Numbered from the stretch's first letter, positions 45,024 through 53,505 are shown. The stretch is DNA of 64,000 bases from Sphingomonas sp. BK235 (GCF_004345855.1 NZ_SLXN01000013.1:1-64000); one strand, 5' to 3'. Translations and numbers: made by a program. The notes: a model not told the origin generated them from the letters alone.

Positions 45024-45230
45024 ATGCAGAACCCCTATAATGAAGGGCTGGCGCATGCGCGTCGGAAGGGATCGACTGTCGCCGATTGCCCCTACAGCTC
45101 GGTTCTGATGGCGCATGAGCGCCAGCAGTGGCTTTCTGGGTTCCTGTCCAGGCAAGCCCACGTGCACGCGCCTACGGCGAAGGAGCAAGGCAGCCGCGAG
45201 CTCCCCCTTCTTGCCGATGTCTACGCCTGA
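45024..45230 (+). CDS. Ribosome modulation factor-like protein
   Basis: Encodes 68 residues starting MQNPYNEGLAHARRKGSTVADCPYSSVLMAHERQQWLSGFLSRQ. This matches the RMF pattern, 'AY..G..A...G.....CPY......R..WL.GW'. RMF dimerises 70S ribosomes in starved cells; plasmid homologues are of unknown role and include CrpP-like proteins. GGAAGA upstream supports the start. The 3' end overlaps the convergent gene by ten bases. Confidence 0.75.
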   Translation: MQNPYNEGLAHARRKGSTVADCPYSSVLMAHERQQWLSGFLSRQAHVHAPTAKEQGSRELPLLADVYA

Positions 45231-45895
45231 TCCTTCTCGACGCTCGCCGTGGGGAAGCGTTCTTCGATTACCAGTGTCTGCCATTGCAGACGGTCACGTC
45301 CAAGCGCTGTGGCCCGATCGAGCATCTGCTCAAGAGTGGTGCTCAAGCGGTTGAGCGAAGCCGCGTAATCGGTGTCGAGCTCGTCAGCCTGCTGCGACGT
45401 GGGGGAGACCGTGGCTCGTGCCTTTCGGTGAGCCTTGCTCAACGCAGGCATGTGCCGCTGTTCGATACCTTCAAGCTCGATAGTGGCTTCCTCACGCAAC
45501 TCTTCAGGCACAGCCTTGAGGCGGGCGAGGAGCCCGGTAATCCGTGCCTCTGCCATTCGCGCGTCGATGTTCATCGGCAGGGTAGCAGTCAGGAGCTTCG
45601 GTCGCGGGGCGGCCCCTTCGGAAGGTCCAGCTAGCTCGATGTATCCCATACCTGAGGCGTAAAGCGTCCCGCCTACGAGGATGAGCACAACGGCCAGCGA
45701 CTTGACGACATTGCCGCTGAGCAAATCGGCTATCTGCTGCAGCGGACTGGCGGGATCGGCGTCAACGCGGTTTCCGAGTTCGGCAAACTGCGATGTCATG
45801 AAGTTCGCCGCTGAGAGAAACACGCCAAGCAGTGCGCAGTGAAGTCCGATATCGAAGCCGCCCTTTGGCGATGTGGGCTGACGGTGGTCATCCAT
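45221..45895 (-). CDS. Hypothetical membrane-anchored coiled-coil protein, 224 aa
   Basis: Starts MDDHRQPTSPKGGFDIGLHCALLGVFLSAANFMTSQF, chosen because GGAGGG lies nine bases upstream. Two hydrophobic segments (about 16-34 and 63-84, VVKSLAVVLILVGGTLYASGMGYI) precede a long charged helical region (MAEARITGLLARLKAVPEELREEATIELEGIEQRHM...). It looks like an inner-membrane protein with a cytoplasmic or periplasmic coiled coil. No family recognised. Confidence 0.62.
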   Translation of the reverse strand: MDDHRQPTSPKGGFDIGLHCALLGVFLSAANFMTSQFAELGNRVDADPASPLQQIADLLSGNVVKSLAVVLILVGGTLYASGMGYIELAGPSEGAAPRPKLLTATLPMNIDARMAEARITGLLARLKAVPEELREEATIELEGIEQRHMPALSKAHRKARATVSPTSQQADELDTDYAASLNRLSTTLEQMLDRATALGRDRLQWQTLVIEERFPTASVEKDQA

Positions 45896-45911
45896 GTCGT
45901 AGCCCCCTCCG

Positions 45912-46229
45912 TTACAGATCACGACCAAAGCGCTGACGCTTCATGACCGCCTGCGCGGGTCCATCGAAGCTTCCGAGCGTCTTCAGCCGATCGGTCTCTA
46001 GCGTGCTGGCGAGATCGGCAGGCAGCTCGGCATGGGACGCTGCAACGGCAATCGCCGCGGCCGCGGTAGGCAGCTCGCGCGGGCTCGTGCCTTCCCAGAC
46101 GAAGGTCTCTCGCTCGCCCTCGTCCTCCGGGTCCGGGCGCGACACCTGGACGTAGAAGGTGTCGAGCGGCCGGTCCCATCCGATCGCGACGGAGACGCCG
46201 GCGGTTCCGGCGAAGGTATGACGGCTCAT
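45912..46229 (-). CDS. Hypothetical protein, MSRHTF-type, 105 aa
   Basis: Starts MSRHTFAGTAGVSVAIGWDRPLDTFYVQVSRPDPEDEGERETFVWEG. The N-terminal 'SRHTF......V..GWD.PL.TF...V' pattern is one I know from small plasmid proteins of alphaproteobacteria, without assigned function. GGAG eight bases upstream within the palindrome CCCTCGAGGG supports the start. Confidence 0.68.
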   Translation of the reverse strand: MSRHTFAGTAGVSVAIGWDRPLDTFYVQVSRPDPEDEGERETFVWEGTSPRELPTAAAAIAVAASHAELPADLASTLETDRLKTLGSFDGPAQAVMKRQRFGRDL

Positions 46230-46249
46230 CGTCCAATCTCCCTCGAGGG

Positions 46250-46543
46250 TTAGTCGGCCAGCGTGATCCACTCAGCGTGCCACGGCCGCGGGTGAGGCGC
46301 AAAGCGCAACGCGCCCGGGACGGTGAGATGCGTGGTCATCCGCTCGACCAGCCAATCGACGTAGTTCTGGCCCTCGGCCAAATCTTCGGCGAGCAGCTCG
46401 TCGAGCATCGCCGACTGGCGCGCCTGCGCGTCCGACAGCATCGACCAGTCCAGCGCGTCGAGAAAGCGCTCACGCCGCTCAACGTACCGCGCGATGCGCG
46501 CGAGGTCGGCCCGCGCGATGGCGAGCGCATCCTGGATCCACAT
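46250..46543 (-). CDS. Hypothetical helical protein, 97 aa
   Basis: Starts MWIQDALAIARADLARIARYVERRERFLDALDWSMLSDAQARQSAML and is largely helical with an acidic middle. GAGGAG lies about eight bases before the ATG. It precedes the MSRHTF-type gene by 20 bases in the same direction. Unrecognised. Confidence 0.58.
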   Translation of the reverse strand: MWIQDALAIARADLARIARYVERRERFLDALDWSMLSDAQARQSAMLDELLAEDLAEGQNYVDWLVERMTTHLTVPGALRFAPHPRPWHAEWITLAD

Positions 46544-46555
46544 TGTTCGTGCTCC

Positions 46556-47200
46556 TCAGGCGGCGATCAGCGCGGGCACGGTGCCGGCGGGCTCGGGGGC
46601 GGTGAGGCCCAGCTCGCGCGTAAGGCGCTCGGCGAAGCGGCCGGTGTTCAGCAGCTCGGCCATGGCGGCATGCAGGTTGGGCTGCTCGAGGCCGTTCACA
46701 ACCGCGCCATAGGCAACCTCACGACCCTCGTACCGCCCACCGACCCGAACGACGACGGCGAGGTCGGCCGCAGCGAGAATGACATAGCCGGACTCGGCCG
46801 TTGTCCCCTGCGAGGAAATGACGGTGTAGCTACCGTCGATGAGGTGCAGCGCCGCGGCGAGCTTCTCCAGCTCGGCCCGCGCGTCCATGTGGAAACGCTC
46901 CTTGGCGACCTGGTCGTAGGCGACGCCACGGATCGCGATGGAGAGCAGCGTCGGGAACCGCCGCAGCGCGTCGATCCTGCGCCGGCAGGCATGCAGCAGC
47001 ACCGAGCGCGGCGCGCGGTTGGTCGAGACAACCGCCATATGGCGCGCCAGCAGGACCATGGCGGGATCGCTGTCAGGATCGACACCGGCGTTGCGGCAAT
47101 CGGCAAGCGCCTTGGTCATGGCCTGCAGGGTGACGGTGATCGTGGGTAGCGAAGCTGCATCCATCGCCTGATGGTGGCGGAACGGTACGTCGAAGCTCAT
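46556..47200 (-). CDS. Hypothetical protein, 214 aa
   Basis: Starts MSFDVPFRHHQAMDAASLPTITVTLQAMTKALADCRNAGVDPDSDPAMVLLARHM. It alternates helices and strands (ELEKLAAALHLIDGSYTVISSQGTTAESGYVILAAADLAVVVRVGGRYEG), and ends LTAPEPAGTVPALIAA. No family recognised. An upstream ATG at 47215 is possible but lies inside the leader. Starts a three-gene run leading to the MSRHTF-type gene. Confidence 0.62.
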   Translation of the reverse strand: MSFDVPFRHHQAMDAASLPTITVTLQAMTKALADCRNAGVDPDSDPAMVLLARHMAVVSTNRAPRSVLLHACRRRIDALRRFPTLLSIAIRGVAYDQVAKERFHMDARAELEKLAAALHLIDGSYTVISSQGTTAESGYVILAAADLAVVVRVGGRYEGREVAYGAVVNGLEQPNLHAAMAELLNTGRFAERLTRELGLTAPEPAGTVPALIAA

Positions 47201-47215
47201 GACGCCTGACTCCAT

Positions 47216-47270
47216 GTGAGAGGACCTGGCGCGACACCTCACGCCCGCCTCTCACTCCCCCCTCTTCTCC
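47216..47270 (-). promoter_or_regulatory. Leader module f, long-loop variant
   Basis: GTGAGAGG (47216-47223) and CCTCTCAC (47248-47255) can pair over a 24-base loop; the purine tract of the message (47248-47270) supplies one arm. The variant differs from the 4-6-base loops of the other modules. Confidence 0.5.
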
Positions 47271-47364
47271 GCGGCTCAGGATCCTCCCCGTGGTCGTCAG
47301 CCCCTCGGGGCTGGTCGCCCTGGCGCTTTACGGGCTCGGATCGCTCGTCTCCGATTAAGGCGCC

Positions 47365-47398
47365 GGAAAGAGGTTGCCGGTTTCGGAAACCTCTTTCC
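47365..47398 (-). terminator. Strong hairpin after the DUF7007 gene
   Basis: GGAAAGAGGTT and AACCTCTTTCC form a perfect 11-pair stem, with CCG-gttt-CGG able to pair inside the loop. It begins eight bases past the DUF7007 stop codon and is a likely terminator or transcript-end stabiliser; a short TTAAT follows on the minus strand. Confidence 0.6.
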
Positions 47399-47406
47399 GC
47401 GGGCGC

Positions 47407-48012
47407 TCAGTCGATCAGCTCGACGCCTAGCGAAGCAAAGGTGCTGGCCTGATCGCGCGCAGCGTAGCGCGCCGCGTCGCACAGGCCTTTGAAGTCGGGG
47501 CCGTCGTAGGTGGCGAAGCCAAGATGGCTGCAGCCGGTAATCCGCTGCCCGACGACGCCGACCTTGCCGGCTGGCACCCAGTCTGCCCAATCGCCCCAGG
47601 CGGCGCGCACGCCGATCTCGCCGATTGCGGCTTCGTACGACGCGATCGAGCGCAACACGTGGCTGTCGCTCGGTTGCAGCACCTCGCCGGTGAAGGCGGA
47701 GTAGCGCTGCGGCCGCCAATGCCGCGCAGTCTGGCGCGCGAGATCACGCTCGAGATCGAACAGCGGTTTACGCAGGGCGGCGAACTCGGCCTCAAAGCCG
47801 AGTATCACCAGCGACCAATCGACATCCTCTTCGTAGTAGATGCTGTCGAGCCGCAGCGCCTCCGGCATTGCTGCCTGGCGCTCATCAGAGAGCACGAAGC
47901 CGCCGTGCGAGGCGGTGGTCACCGACCATACACCGGGCAGGCGTTGCTCGGCGGTCTGAGGTGCGTCCCAGAGGGTGTGAACAGGTGCGGGGGTTGAGGT
48001 GAAGGCGGGCAT
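47407..48012 (-). CDS. DUF7007 domain protein
   Basis: Encodes 201 residues starting MPAFTSTPAPVHTLWDAPQTAEQRLPGVWSVTTASHGGFVLSDERQAAMPEALR. The sequence 'W..pq.......GvwsVsTASHGG..LS.eR.a.mP..lr.......YEED.dW..v...f' is the DUF7007 pattern. The domain is found on plasmids and integrative elements; biochemical role unknown. A purine-rich tract (48036-48055, message sense) with only a four-pair stem precedes its ATG. Confidence 0.8.
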   Translation of the reverse strand: MPAFTSTPAPVHTLWDAPQTAEQRLPGVWSVTTASHGGFVLSDERQAAMPEALRLDSIYYEEDVDWSLVILGFEAEFAALRKPLFDLERDLARQTARHWRPQRYSAFTGEVLQPSDSHVLRSIASYEAAIGEIGVRAAWGDWADWVPAGKVGVVGQRITGCSHLGFATYDGPDFKGLCDAARYAARDQASTFASLGVELID

Positions 48013-48173
48013 GATGATCTTCTCCCTGATCGACGCCCTTCCTCCCCCCTCTTTCTAAACGTCGAGCTGGAAGGCGAGGATGATACACCGCTGTCTCCCC
48101 GCAGCTGCGCATCCCGAACTCCGGAGGATGCCGAGTAACCGGATTATAGAACTTACCGGGTAATCATGATCCT

Positions 48174-48698
48174 TCATCCGCGTGAGGTTCGCCTCTCACA
48201 CGACAGGCGCTCGCCGTGGCGCCACTTTGCGGGATCGATGAAGTAGCCTGCGTGCGCTCCGAGTCCGCGGCGCTGCGCCGTCTCGAAGGCCGCGACGTAC
48301 CGCTGCGCGCGCGCAGGATCGCCCTTGAGGTAACTGGTGGCTGGCACCGCGAGGCCGGCAGCGATCATCGTCTCGCCGAGGTCCTGTCCGCCGACCTCGA
48401 CGGTGCCGATCGGCCGTCCGTAGCTCTGCTTGCCGGTCAACCGGATCGTGGCCGGGTTCGCCTTGAGCAGCTTGGAGGCATAGTCCTGGGCGGCCTTGCC
48501 GCACGGCCAGCAGCCTGACGTCGTGCGGCACATCTGGCGCTTCTCGAAAGCGTCGGCGCCGAACAAGCGGATGTCGATCGAGACGGTGTCGCCGTCGATC
48601 GCGCGGCCATCTGCGGTGATCGCGCCGCTTTGGTCTGACCGCGGTGCCGCACCGGTGCAGGCAGCTGCGATTAGTGCGAGGCCGAGGATCAGGCGCAT
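48174..48698 (-). CDS. Thermonuclease (SNase-like) family lipoprotein
   Basis: Encodes 174 residues with an N-terminal hydrophobic leader MRLILGLALIAAACTG that carries a lipobox-like AAAC. The SNase fold shows RAIDGDTVSIDIRLFGADAFEKRQMC (family 'v.DGDT......iRL.GiDaPE..q') and YGRPIGTVEVGGQDLGETMIAAGLA ('ygR.l..v...g.dl...mv..G.A'). Two Cys in CRTTSGCWPCGK are of a type common in plasmid-borne members. It would act in the periplasm or on the surface, perhaps on incoming or free DNA. Role in conjugation is conjecture. Confidence 0.85.
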   Translation of the reverse strand: MRLILGLALIAAACTGAAPRSDQSGAITADGRAIDGDTVSIDIRLFGADAFEKRQMCRTTSGCWPCGKAAQDYASKLLKANPATIRLTGKQSYGRPIGTVEVGGQDLGETMIAAGLAVPATSYLKGDPARAQRYVAAFETAQRRGLGAHAGYFIDPAKWRHGERLSCERRTSRG

Positions 48699-48877
48699 GC
48701 GCTCACCTCGTCGATCGGCGCGTGTGCGCGCTCGATCACGCGCCAGGGCTGCATCCGGTCGCCGGTGAGCAGCAGCACGACGTCGAGGCCCTCGGCCTGC
48801 ATGCGCTGCGCGACACGCCGGGCGTGAAGCGCGCTGCACAGACGCCAGCGCAAGGGAGAAAAGGGGGCGTTTTCCAT
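48689..48877 (-). CDS. Small hypothetical protein, 62 aa
   Basis: MENAPFSPLRWRLCSALHARRVAQRMQAEGLDVVLLLTGDRMQPWRVIERAHAPIDEVSACA. Basic helix followed by a hydrophobic strand. It overlaps the nuclease start by ten bases and begins 11 bases after the DUF6927 stop. Short, but position in the operon supports translation. Confidence 0.5.
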   Translation of the reverse strand: MENAPFSPLRWRLCSALHARRVAQRMQAEGLDVVLLLTGDRMQPWRVIERAHAPIDEVSACA

Positions 48878-48888
48878 GTCAGGCTCCA

Positions 48889-49527
48889 TCAGGCTGGCAT
48901 TGCAGATGCGGGCGACTTCGCGAAGACTGTCGCGTGGACCTTCGTCTCCGGCACGACGGTCCACGGCAGATCGCGGAAGTTGCGGATTCGGTAGTGGCCG
49001 AAGCGCGAGGCGCACCGAACGGTTATCCGGCTGCCCCGCTTCACAACGATGAACTCGGTGCCGGAATGCCCATCCTCGAAGCGGATCGGCACGGGGAAGC
49101 GTACGCGCATGCCGTCGTCGATCCGCCGCGCGCGCTGGCGCAGTCGCGCAAGACAGCGTCGACGCCAGTCCAGCGCCCCCTCGTTGTCGGTTGCCGGCAG
49201 AAGGCGAAGGATGCGTTCCGGGCATTCGTCCGAGCACGGCCCCGCGTTCTCGGTCATGTCCTTATAGGCTAAGACGTATCCGTCCGCGGCGTTCGGCGTC
49301 CACCGCACCTCACAGATCACGGCGATGACGGAGGTGGCGACACCGTTCTCGAGCAGCTCGACAGCGGCATACCAGGCGCGGTTTCCGGGGCACGCGCTTG
49401 CGATGACGCGCGCACCGCGCGTGCCGCCACCATCCTGCTCGCGCGAGTAAGTATATTGGTCGTTCAGATAGGCCTTGGGCGTGGCGTGACCGCCCATGCT
49501 GCTGCGAGGCATTGAAAGCCAACCCAT
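48889..49527 (-). CDS. DUF6927 domain protein
   Basis: Encodes 212 residues starting MGWLSMPRSSMGGHATPKAYLNDQYTYSREQDG. The run 'MGWL.M.......P+.YLd.Q.TY.r.......vl.sa......YYAAVE........v.A..c.V+.....dGY.+.YKDM.E..GP....CP..IL.LL..td...A..WR..C' is the DUF6927 pattern. Common on plasmids and integrative elements; function unknown. AGGAG nine bases upstream. Confidence 0.82.
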   Translation of the reverse strand: MGWLSMPRSSMGGHATPKAYLNDQYTYSREQDGGGTRGARVIASACPGNRAWYAAVELLENGVATSVIAVICEVRWTPNAADGYVLAYKDMTENAGPCSDECPERILRLLPATDNEGALDWRRRCLARLRQRARRIDDGMRVRFPVPIRFEDGHSGTEFIVVKRGSRITVRCASRFGHYRIRNFRDLPWTVVPETKVHATVFAKSPASAMPA

Positions 49528-49551
49528 GTCGGGTTCTCCTATGGTCGTGGA

Positions 49552-50460
49552 TCATGCCGCGAGCTTCACCGCGTCGGTCGCCTCGGCCGAGAAGGTGCGC
49601 AGATAGGCGAAGGCCTGCTCTGCCTTGGTCGCGGCGACGAAGATCGCGCTCTTGTCGGCGCGCAGCACCCGCAGCCAGTCGGCGACGTAGTTGGCGTGGC
49701 TGTCATGGATCTCGGACGGCAGGCCAAGGTCGCTGCAGACCATCGCGCCGGTAAGCTCGGCGACCAGCTCTTCGACGCAGTACGCCTTGTCGCCGAACTT
49801 CTTGCCGAAGGTTCGATCCAGCCGCGACGAATGCCCTGTCCAGTGGGCATGCTCGTGCGCGAGGATGGAGGCGTGCGCGTCGGCCGACTTGAAGCTGCCG
49901 GCGTGCGGCATCTGGATGTAATCGAAGGTGTAGCTGAAGAAGGCGCGATCACCGCCGCGGCGCACCTTCGACGGGATGGCTGCGAAGAAGGCGTCGATGC
50001 GATCCTGTCGCGCCGATAGGAGGGTCGGTGTGGGCGGCGCCGGACGCGGGTAGAAGTAGCTCGGCAGGCCCTCGATCTCGTCGGCGTTGAAGACGGTATA
50101 CGAGCGCAGGAAGCGGATCAGCTTGTCGGCTATGATCCCCTCAAGGTTGGGCTGGCCACGCTTGCGGAAGGTCGAGCTGTAGACCGAGAAGGAGGGCTGC
50201 GCGTCGCGGCGCACCCGCCCGCCGAGTTCCTCGGCCTGGTGCGCGGTCATCCAGTAGCGGCTCCGGAAGCCGAGAAAGTCGGCCATGACCCAGAGCCAGA
50301 TGGAGTTGATGCCGAGGTACGGCGTGCCCTCGTGGCGGAGCGGTCGCCCACCCTCCCCGGTGACGGACCATGGCCGTTGCCACGGCACGGTGCCGGCCTC
50401 AAGCTTGGCGATGATGGTGTCGGTAATTGCGGCCGCAATGTCGCGGGTGCCGGCGGGCAT
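49552..50460 (-). CDS. ardC: ArdC-family antirestriction protein
   Basis: Encodes 302 residues. The N-terminal ArdC ssDNA-binding domain is AAAITDTIIAKLEAGTVPWQRPW...GTPYLGINSIWLWVMADFLGFRSRYWMTAHQAEELGGRVRR. The C-terminal zincin-like domain carries the metal motif HEHAH in ASILAHEHAHWTGHSSRLDR, with YCVEELVAELTGAMVCSDLGL downstream. ArdC proteins shield incoming single-stranded plasmid DNA from restriction after transfer. It follows the parB-like gene behind a strong hairpin. Confidence 0.93.
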   Translation of the reverse strand: MPAGTRDIAAAITDTIIAKLEAGTVPWQRPWSVTGEGGRPLRHEGTPYLGINSIWLWVMADFLGFRSRYWMTAHQAEELGGRVRRDAQPSFSVYSSTFRKRGQPNLEGIIADKLIRFLRSYTVFNADEIEGLPSYFYPRPAPPTPTLLSARQDRIDAFFAAIPSKVRRGGDRAFFSYTFDYIQMPHAGSFKSADAHASILAHEHAHWTGHSSRLDRTFGKKFGDKAYCVEELVAELTGAMVCSDLGLPSEIHDSHANYVADWLRVLRADKSAIFVAATKAEQAFAYLRTFSAEATDAVKLAA

Positions 50461-50490
50461 GGCGCGGCTCCTTGATGAACGTGGAAAGAA

Positions 50491-50524
50491 GCTGCCGGCG
50501 CCGCGGTGAGGCAGCGCCGGCAGC
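50491..50524 (-). terminator. Strong hairpin between parB-like and ardC genes
   Basis: GCTGCCGGCGC and GCGCCGGCAGC form a perfect 11-pair GC-rich stem with a 12-base loop, 22 bases after the parB-like stop codon. On the message it is followed by TTCTTTCC, so it can act as an intrinsic or partial terminator limiting ardC expression. Confidence 0.65.
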
Positions 50525-50546
50525 AGGTTGCCCAGCGGGTGTGCTG

Positions 50547-52814
50547 TTACTCGGCCGCGACCACGTCGTTGACGGTGTCGTCGTTCTGGTGCTCGGGCGG
50601 CATGACGTCGCCGGTGCCGCTGCTCTCTCCATCAACATCGGCCGTGCCGTCACCAGCGGGCTCGCCGGCGTCTTCACCGATGAGCGCGGCCAGGTCGTCG
50701 TCCTCGCCGGCGCCGGTGCCGTCGCCGATCAGCCCGGCGAGCTCGTCCTGCCCATCGTCCTCAGGTGCCTCGCCGGAGGCGACGTCGTTGAAGCGCATCG
50801 CAGCCGGCACCCAGGCAAGCGCCTTCTCCTTCACCTCGGCCTCGACGATCGCGTCGCCGGCGAAGAGCTTCTGGCACGACGCCGAGATCTCCGGCTTCTT
50901 GCTGCTTGCGTTGCGGCTGGTGAGCGACGGACCGCCGACCTCGTCGAGCAGCGACAGCAGCGCGCCCTTGGGCACGCGGTCGAAGAAGTTCTCCGATGTC
51001 GGGCGCCACCAGCTGGCGACGTCGACCTCGAGGGTCGTGGCGAGGCGGTTCTGGAGCGGGATCTGCTTGGGCGCGCCGTAGCCCTCCTTGGCGTCGAACG
51101 ACGTGGCCACGATCCACGCCAGCCACTTGGCCTTGGTGTCGTCGGAGAGAACGCGGAACGCCTCGAAGCGCGCCACCTTGTTGTCCGCCTCGGACCAGCT
51201 CGCGTCCAAACCGTCGTAGACCTCTGCGAGGTAGTCGCGCGCGCGCGAGCCGGGGACGCCGGTCGCAGGCACCGCATCCTGCGGCAAGGGCGCACGGATG
51301 GTCGTGCCATTGCCGTCGGGGCGGTAGTTACGCCCCTCGATCATGACGAAGATCATGTAGTCGAGCGCGAGACCAGGGTTGGCCTGCAGCGCGGCACCGA
51401 GCACGTCGCGCCGCTGGATCGCGAGCTGATCCATCAGGACCTGGCTCATCGGCTTGCCACCCGGGGCGGCGCGGTCGGGCTCGACGATCGAAGTGGTGTT
51501 GCCCCGGCCAATGGTGTGCCCCGCCCCTTCCTCGATGCGGAAGGTCGCGACCGGCGCACGACGCTCGGAGTCTTCGGCATCGCCTTCGGCCCTGTCGTCC
51601 GCCGAAGCTCCCTCGTGCTCGCCGGCATCGTCGTCGACAGCGTCCGGCTCCACCATCGTCACCGTGATCGGCGTCTCGCTGTAGAAGGTGTCGTCGAGCA
51701 CCATCTCGCCGGTATGCGACAGCGTCAGGAAGGCGCCGACGCGGGAGGCCACCTCCGGGGGCATCATGACCGGCCGATGCTCGAGCGCGTCGAGTTCCGC
51801 CGCGAGCGTGTCGTACTGGCCCTCGATCTCGATGTGCGCCTCGTCGGTCAGCGTGCCGCTCTCGAGCTGCTCCTGCAGCGGTGCCAGAAGCGCCTCGATC
51901 TCGACCGCGCGCGCGCCCTGCTCCTCGGTCATCGGCTCGGTCGGCAGGTAGACACGGTACAGACCGTGCGCGGCGTTGTAGGTGCTGCTCGACGCGACCG
52001 GGCGGATCCAGGCGAGGCCGCGCTCGTCGCCGATGCGCTTGGCCTCGGCTTCCATCTTCTCGCCCGCGAGTCTCTGGACGATCTCCGGATTGGTCCAGCG
52101 GTCGTCGCCGTCGCTGAACAGCTCGCGCTCGATCACGCCACCTGCCGCCTCGTACGCGTCGGCGCCGACGAGCAGGGCAACCGGATCGCTCGAGCGCATA
52201 TCGTCATTGGCGATCGTGCGCCGGATGGTGTCGGGCGTGTTGTAGCTGCTGTGGCCGTAAGCGTTCCACACCTTGAGCTGACGCTCATGGCTGGCGGTCG
52301 TACCATACGCCTTGGCCATCTCGAGGCTGATCTTCTCGTCGACGAGCGCGTCAAAAATGGGCTCCGCCAGATTGGCGAGCCGCAGGCGTCCCTCGACGAA
52401 CCGCCGGGTCACGCCGAAGCGGCGCGCGAGCCCGTCGATATCGCCGCCCTGCGAGAGGATGAGCTGGAAGCCACGGCACTCGTCGGCCGGGTTCATGTTG
52501 TCGCGCTGGAAGTTCTCGACCAGCGACACCTCGGACAGCTCGCTCTCGGCGCCCGTCATCAGCTTGACCGGCACGTCATACTCGTCGGCGTTGATCTCGC
52601 CGCGCTCGGCGAGCAGCATCAGTCCGCGGTAACGGCTCTCGCCGGCGACGACGCTGTAGTGGCCGCGCGGCTTCTTGAGCGGCGTCACGATCAGGTTCTG
52701 CAGGATACCATTGGCGGCGATGCTGATCGCGAAGCTCTCGGCCTTGTCGGCGCGCCGCTTGCGCACGTTGACGTCGGAGAGGACCAGCTTCGACAGCTTG
52801 ACGGACTGGATCAT
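50547..52814 (-). CDS. ParB/RepB/Spo0J-family protein, long
   Basis: Encodes 755 residues. The ParB N-terminal domain is at about 1-110: LVLSDVNVRKRRADKAESFAISIAANGILQNLIVTPLKK, VVAGESRYRGLMLL (the CTPase G-E-x-R-R-type box) and VSLVENFQRDNMNPADECRGFQLIL. A helix-turn-helix follows (DIDGLARRFGVTRRFVEGRLRLANL). The last 500 residues are unlike classical ParB and end in an acidic tail (DDGQDELAGLIGDGTGAGEDDDLAALIGED). Long ParB-like proteins of this kind are common on alphaproteobacterial mobile elements; partition is not certain because no parA is in the window. Confidence 0.88.
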   Translation of the reverse strand: MIQSVKLSKLVLSDVNVRKRRADKAESFAISIAANGILQNLIVTPLKKPRGHYSVVAGESRYRGLMLLAERGEINADEYDVPVKLMTGAESELSEVSLVENFQRDNMNPADECRGFQLILSQGGDIDGLARRFGVTRRFVEGRLRLANLAEPIFDALVDEKISLEMAKAYGTTASHERQLKVWNAYGHSSYNTPDTIRRTIANDDMRSSDPVALLVGADAYEAAGGVIERELFSDGDDRWTNPEIVQRLAGEKMEAEAKRIGDERGLAWIRPVASSSTYNAAHGLYRVYLPTEPMTEEQGARAVEIEALLAPLQEQLESGTLTDEAHIEIEGQYDTLAAELDALEHRPVMMPPEVASRVGAFLTLSHTGEMVLDDTFYSETPITVTMVEPDAVDDDAGEHEGASADDRAEGDAEDSERRAPVATFRIEEGAGHTIGRGNTTSIVEPDRAAPGGKPMSQVLMDQLAIQRRDVLGAALQANPGLALDYMIFVMIEGRNYRPDGNGTTIRAPLPQDAVPATGVPGSRARDYLAEVYDGLDASWSEADNKVARFEAFRVLSDDTKAKWLAWIVATSFDAKEGYGAPKQIPLQNRLATTLEVDVASWWRPTSENFFDRVPKGALLSLLDEVGGPSLTSRNASSKKPEISASCQKLFAGDAIVEAEVKEKALAWVPAAMRFNDVASGEAPEDDGQDELAGLIGDGTGAGEDDDLAALIGEDAGEPAGDGTADVDGESSGTGDVMPPEHQNDDTVNDVVAAE

Positions 52815-52838
52815 GGGAAATCACCCTTATGCTGAGCA

Positions 52839-52886
52839 TCCGACGTTCTGCCGGACACCAGCTCCCCTCCCCCTTCTCTCCATTTC
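52839..52886 (-). promoter_or_regulatory. Leader module g before the parB-like gene
   Basis: TCCGAC-gttct-GCCGGA (52839-52855) pairs with one mismatch; 52860-52886 is the purine tract in message sense. It lies in the divergent gap with the mucR-like gene. Confidence 0.55.
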
Positions 52887-53004
52887 TCGGGGCTGCGTCG
52901 GAACGTGACATGTTCTCGGACTGTTTAGAGTTACTGCGGAGGCGCCTTGGGCTATGACAACGCCGTCGCGTCCGCGACCGTCCCCCTGACTACCGGGATC
53001 CAAC

Positions 53005-53505
53005 ATGACCGAAGAAACGAACCCCGTCGAAATGGCGACCGAGCTGACGATCGCGTGGCTGTCGAACCCGAATACGCGCACCTCGGCCGACGACGTGCCG
53101 GCGTTCCTGAAGACGATGCACGATGCCGTCGCGAACCTGAGCAGCGCGTCGCCTGAGGCGGCCTCCGAGCCGGCCCAGTCGGAATACACGCCCGCGGTGT
53201 CGGTCCGTAAGTCGCTCGCGAACAAGGACCACATCATCAGCATGATCGATGGCAAGCCGTACAAGACGCTGCGCCGCCATCTGTCCACCAATGGTCTGAC
53301 GCCAGACGAGTATCGTGAGCGCTACAACCTGAAGCGCGACTATCCGATGGTGGCAGAGACCTACAGCGAGGCGCGTCGCACGATGGCGAAGAAGATCGGC
53401 CTGGGCCGCAAGCCCGGCCAGAAGGCCGCCGAGGCTGCTCCTGAGGCGCCCGCGCCGAAGCCGCGCCGTTCCAAGGCGAAGGTAGTCGAGACGACCGACG
53501 CCTGA
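53005..53505 (+). CDS. MucR/Ros-family regulator lacking zinc ligands
   Basis: Encodes 166 residues. VRKSLANKDHIISMIDGKPYKTLRRHLSTNGLTPDEYRERYNLKRDYPMVAETYSEARRTMAKKIGLGRKPG is the MucR core. The Ros zinc finger normally has C-x2-C and two His; here the Cys positions read SMID and the second His is Asn, so only one ligand remains. Some rhizobial homologues bind DNA without zinc. The C-terminal tail is Ala/Pro/Lys-rich. Divergent from the parB-like gene and thus a candidate regulator of the backbone. Confidence 0.9.
   Translation: MTEETNPVEMATELTIAWLSNPNTRTSADDVPAFLKTMHDAVANLSSASPEAASEPAQSEYTPAVSVRKSLANKDHIISMIDGKPYKTLRRHLSTNGLTPDEYRERYNLKRDYPMVAETYSEARRTMAKKIGLGRKPGQKAAEAAPEAPAPKPRRSKAKVVETTDA

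Noticed and set aside
50547-52814. A standard parAB partition locus
   Set aside because: No ParA ATPase gene lies in the window, and the protein is more than twice the usual ParB length.
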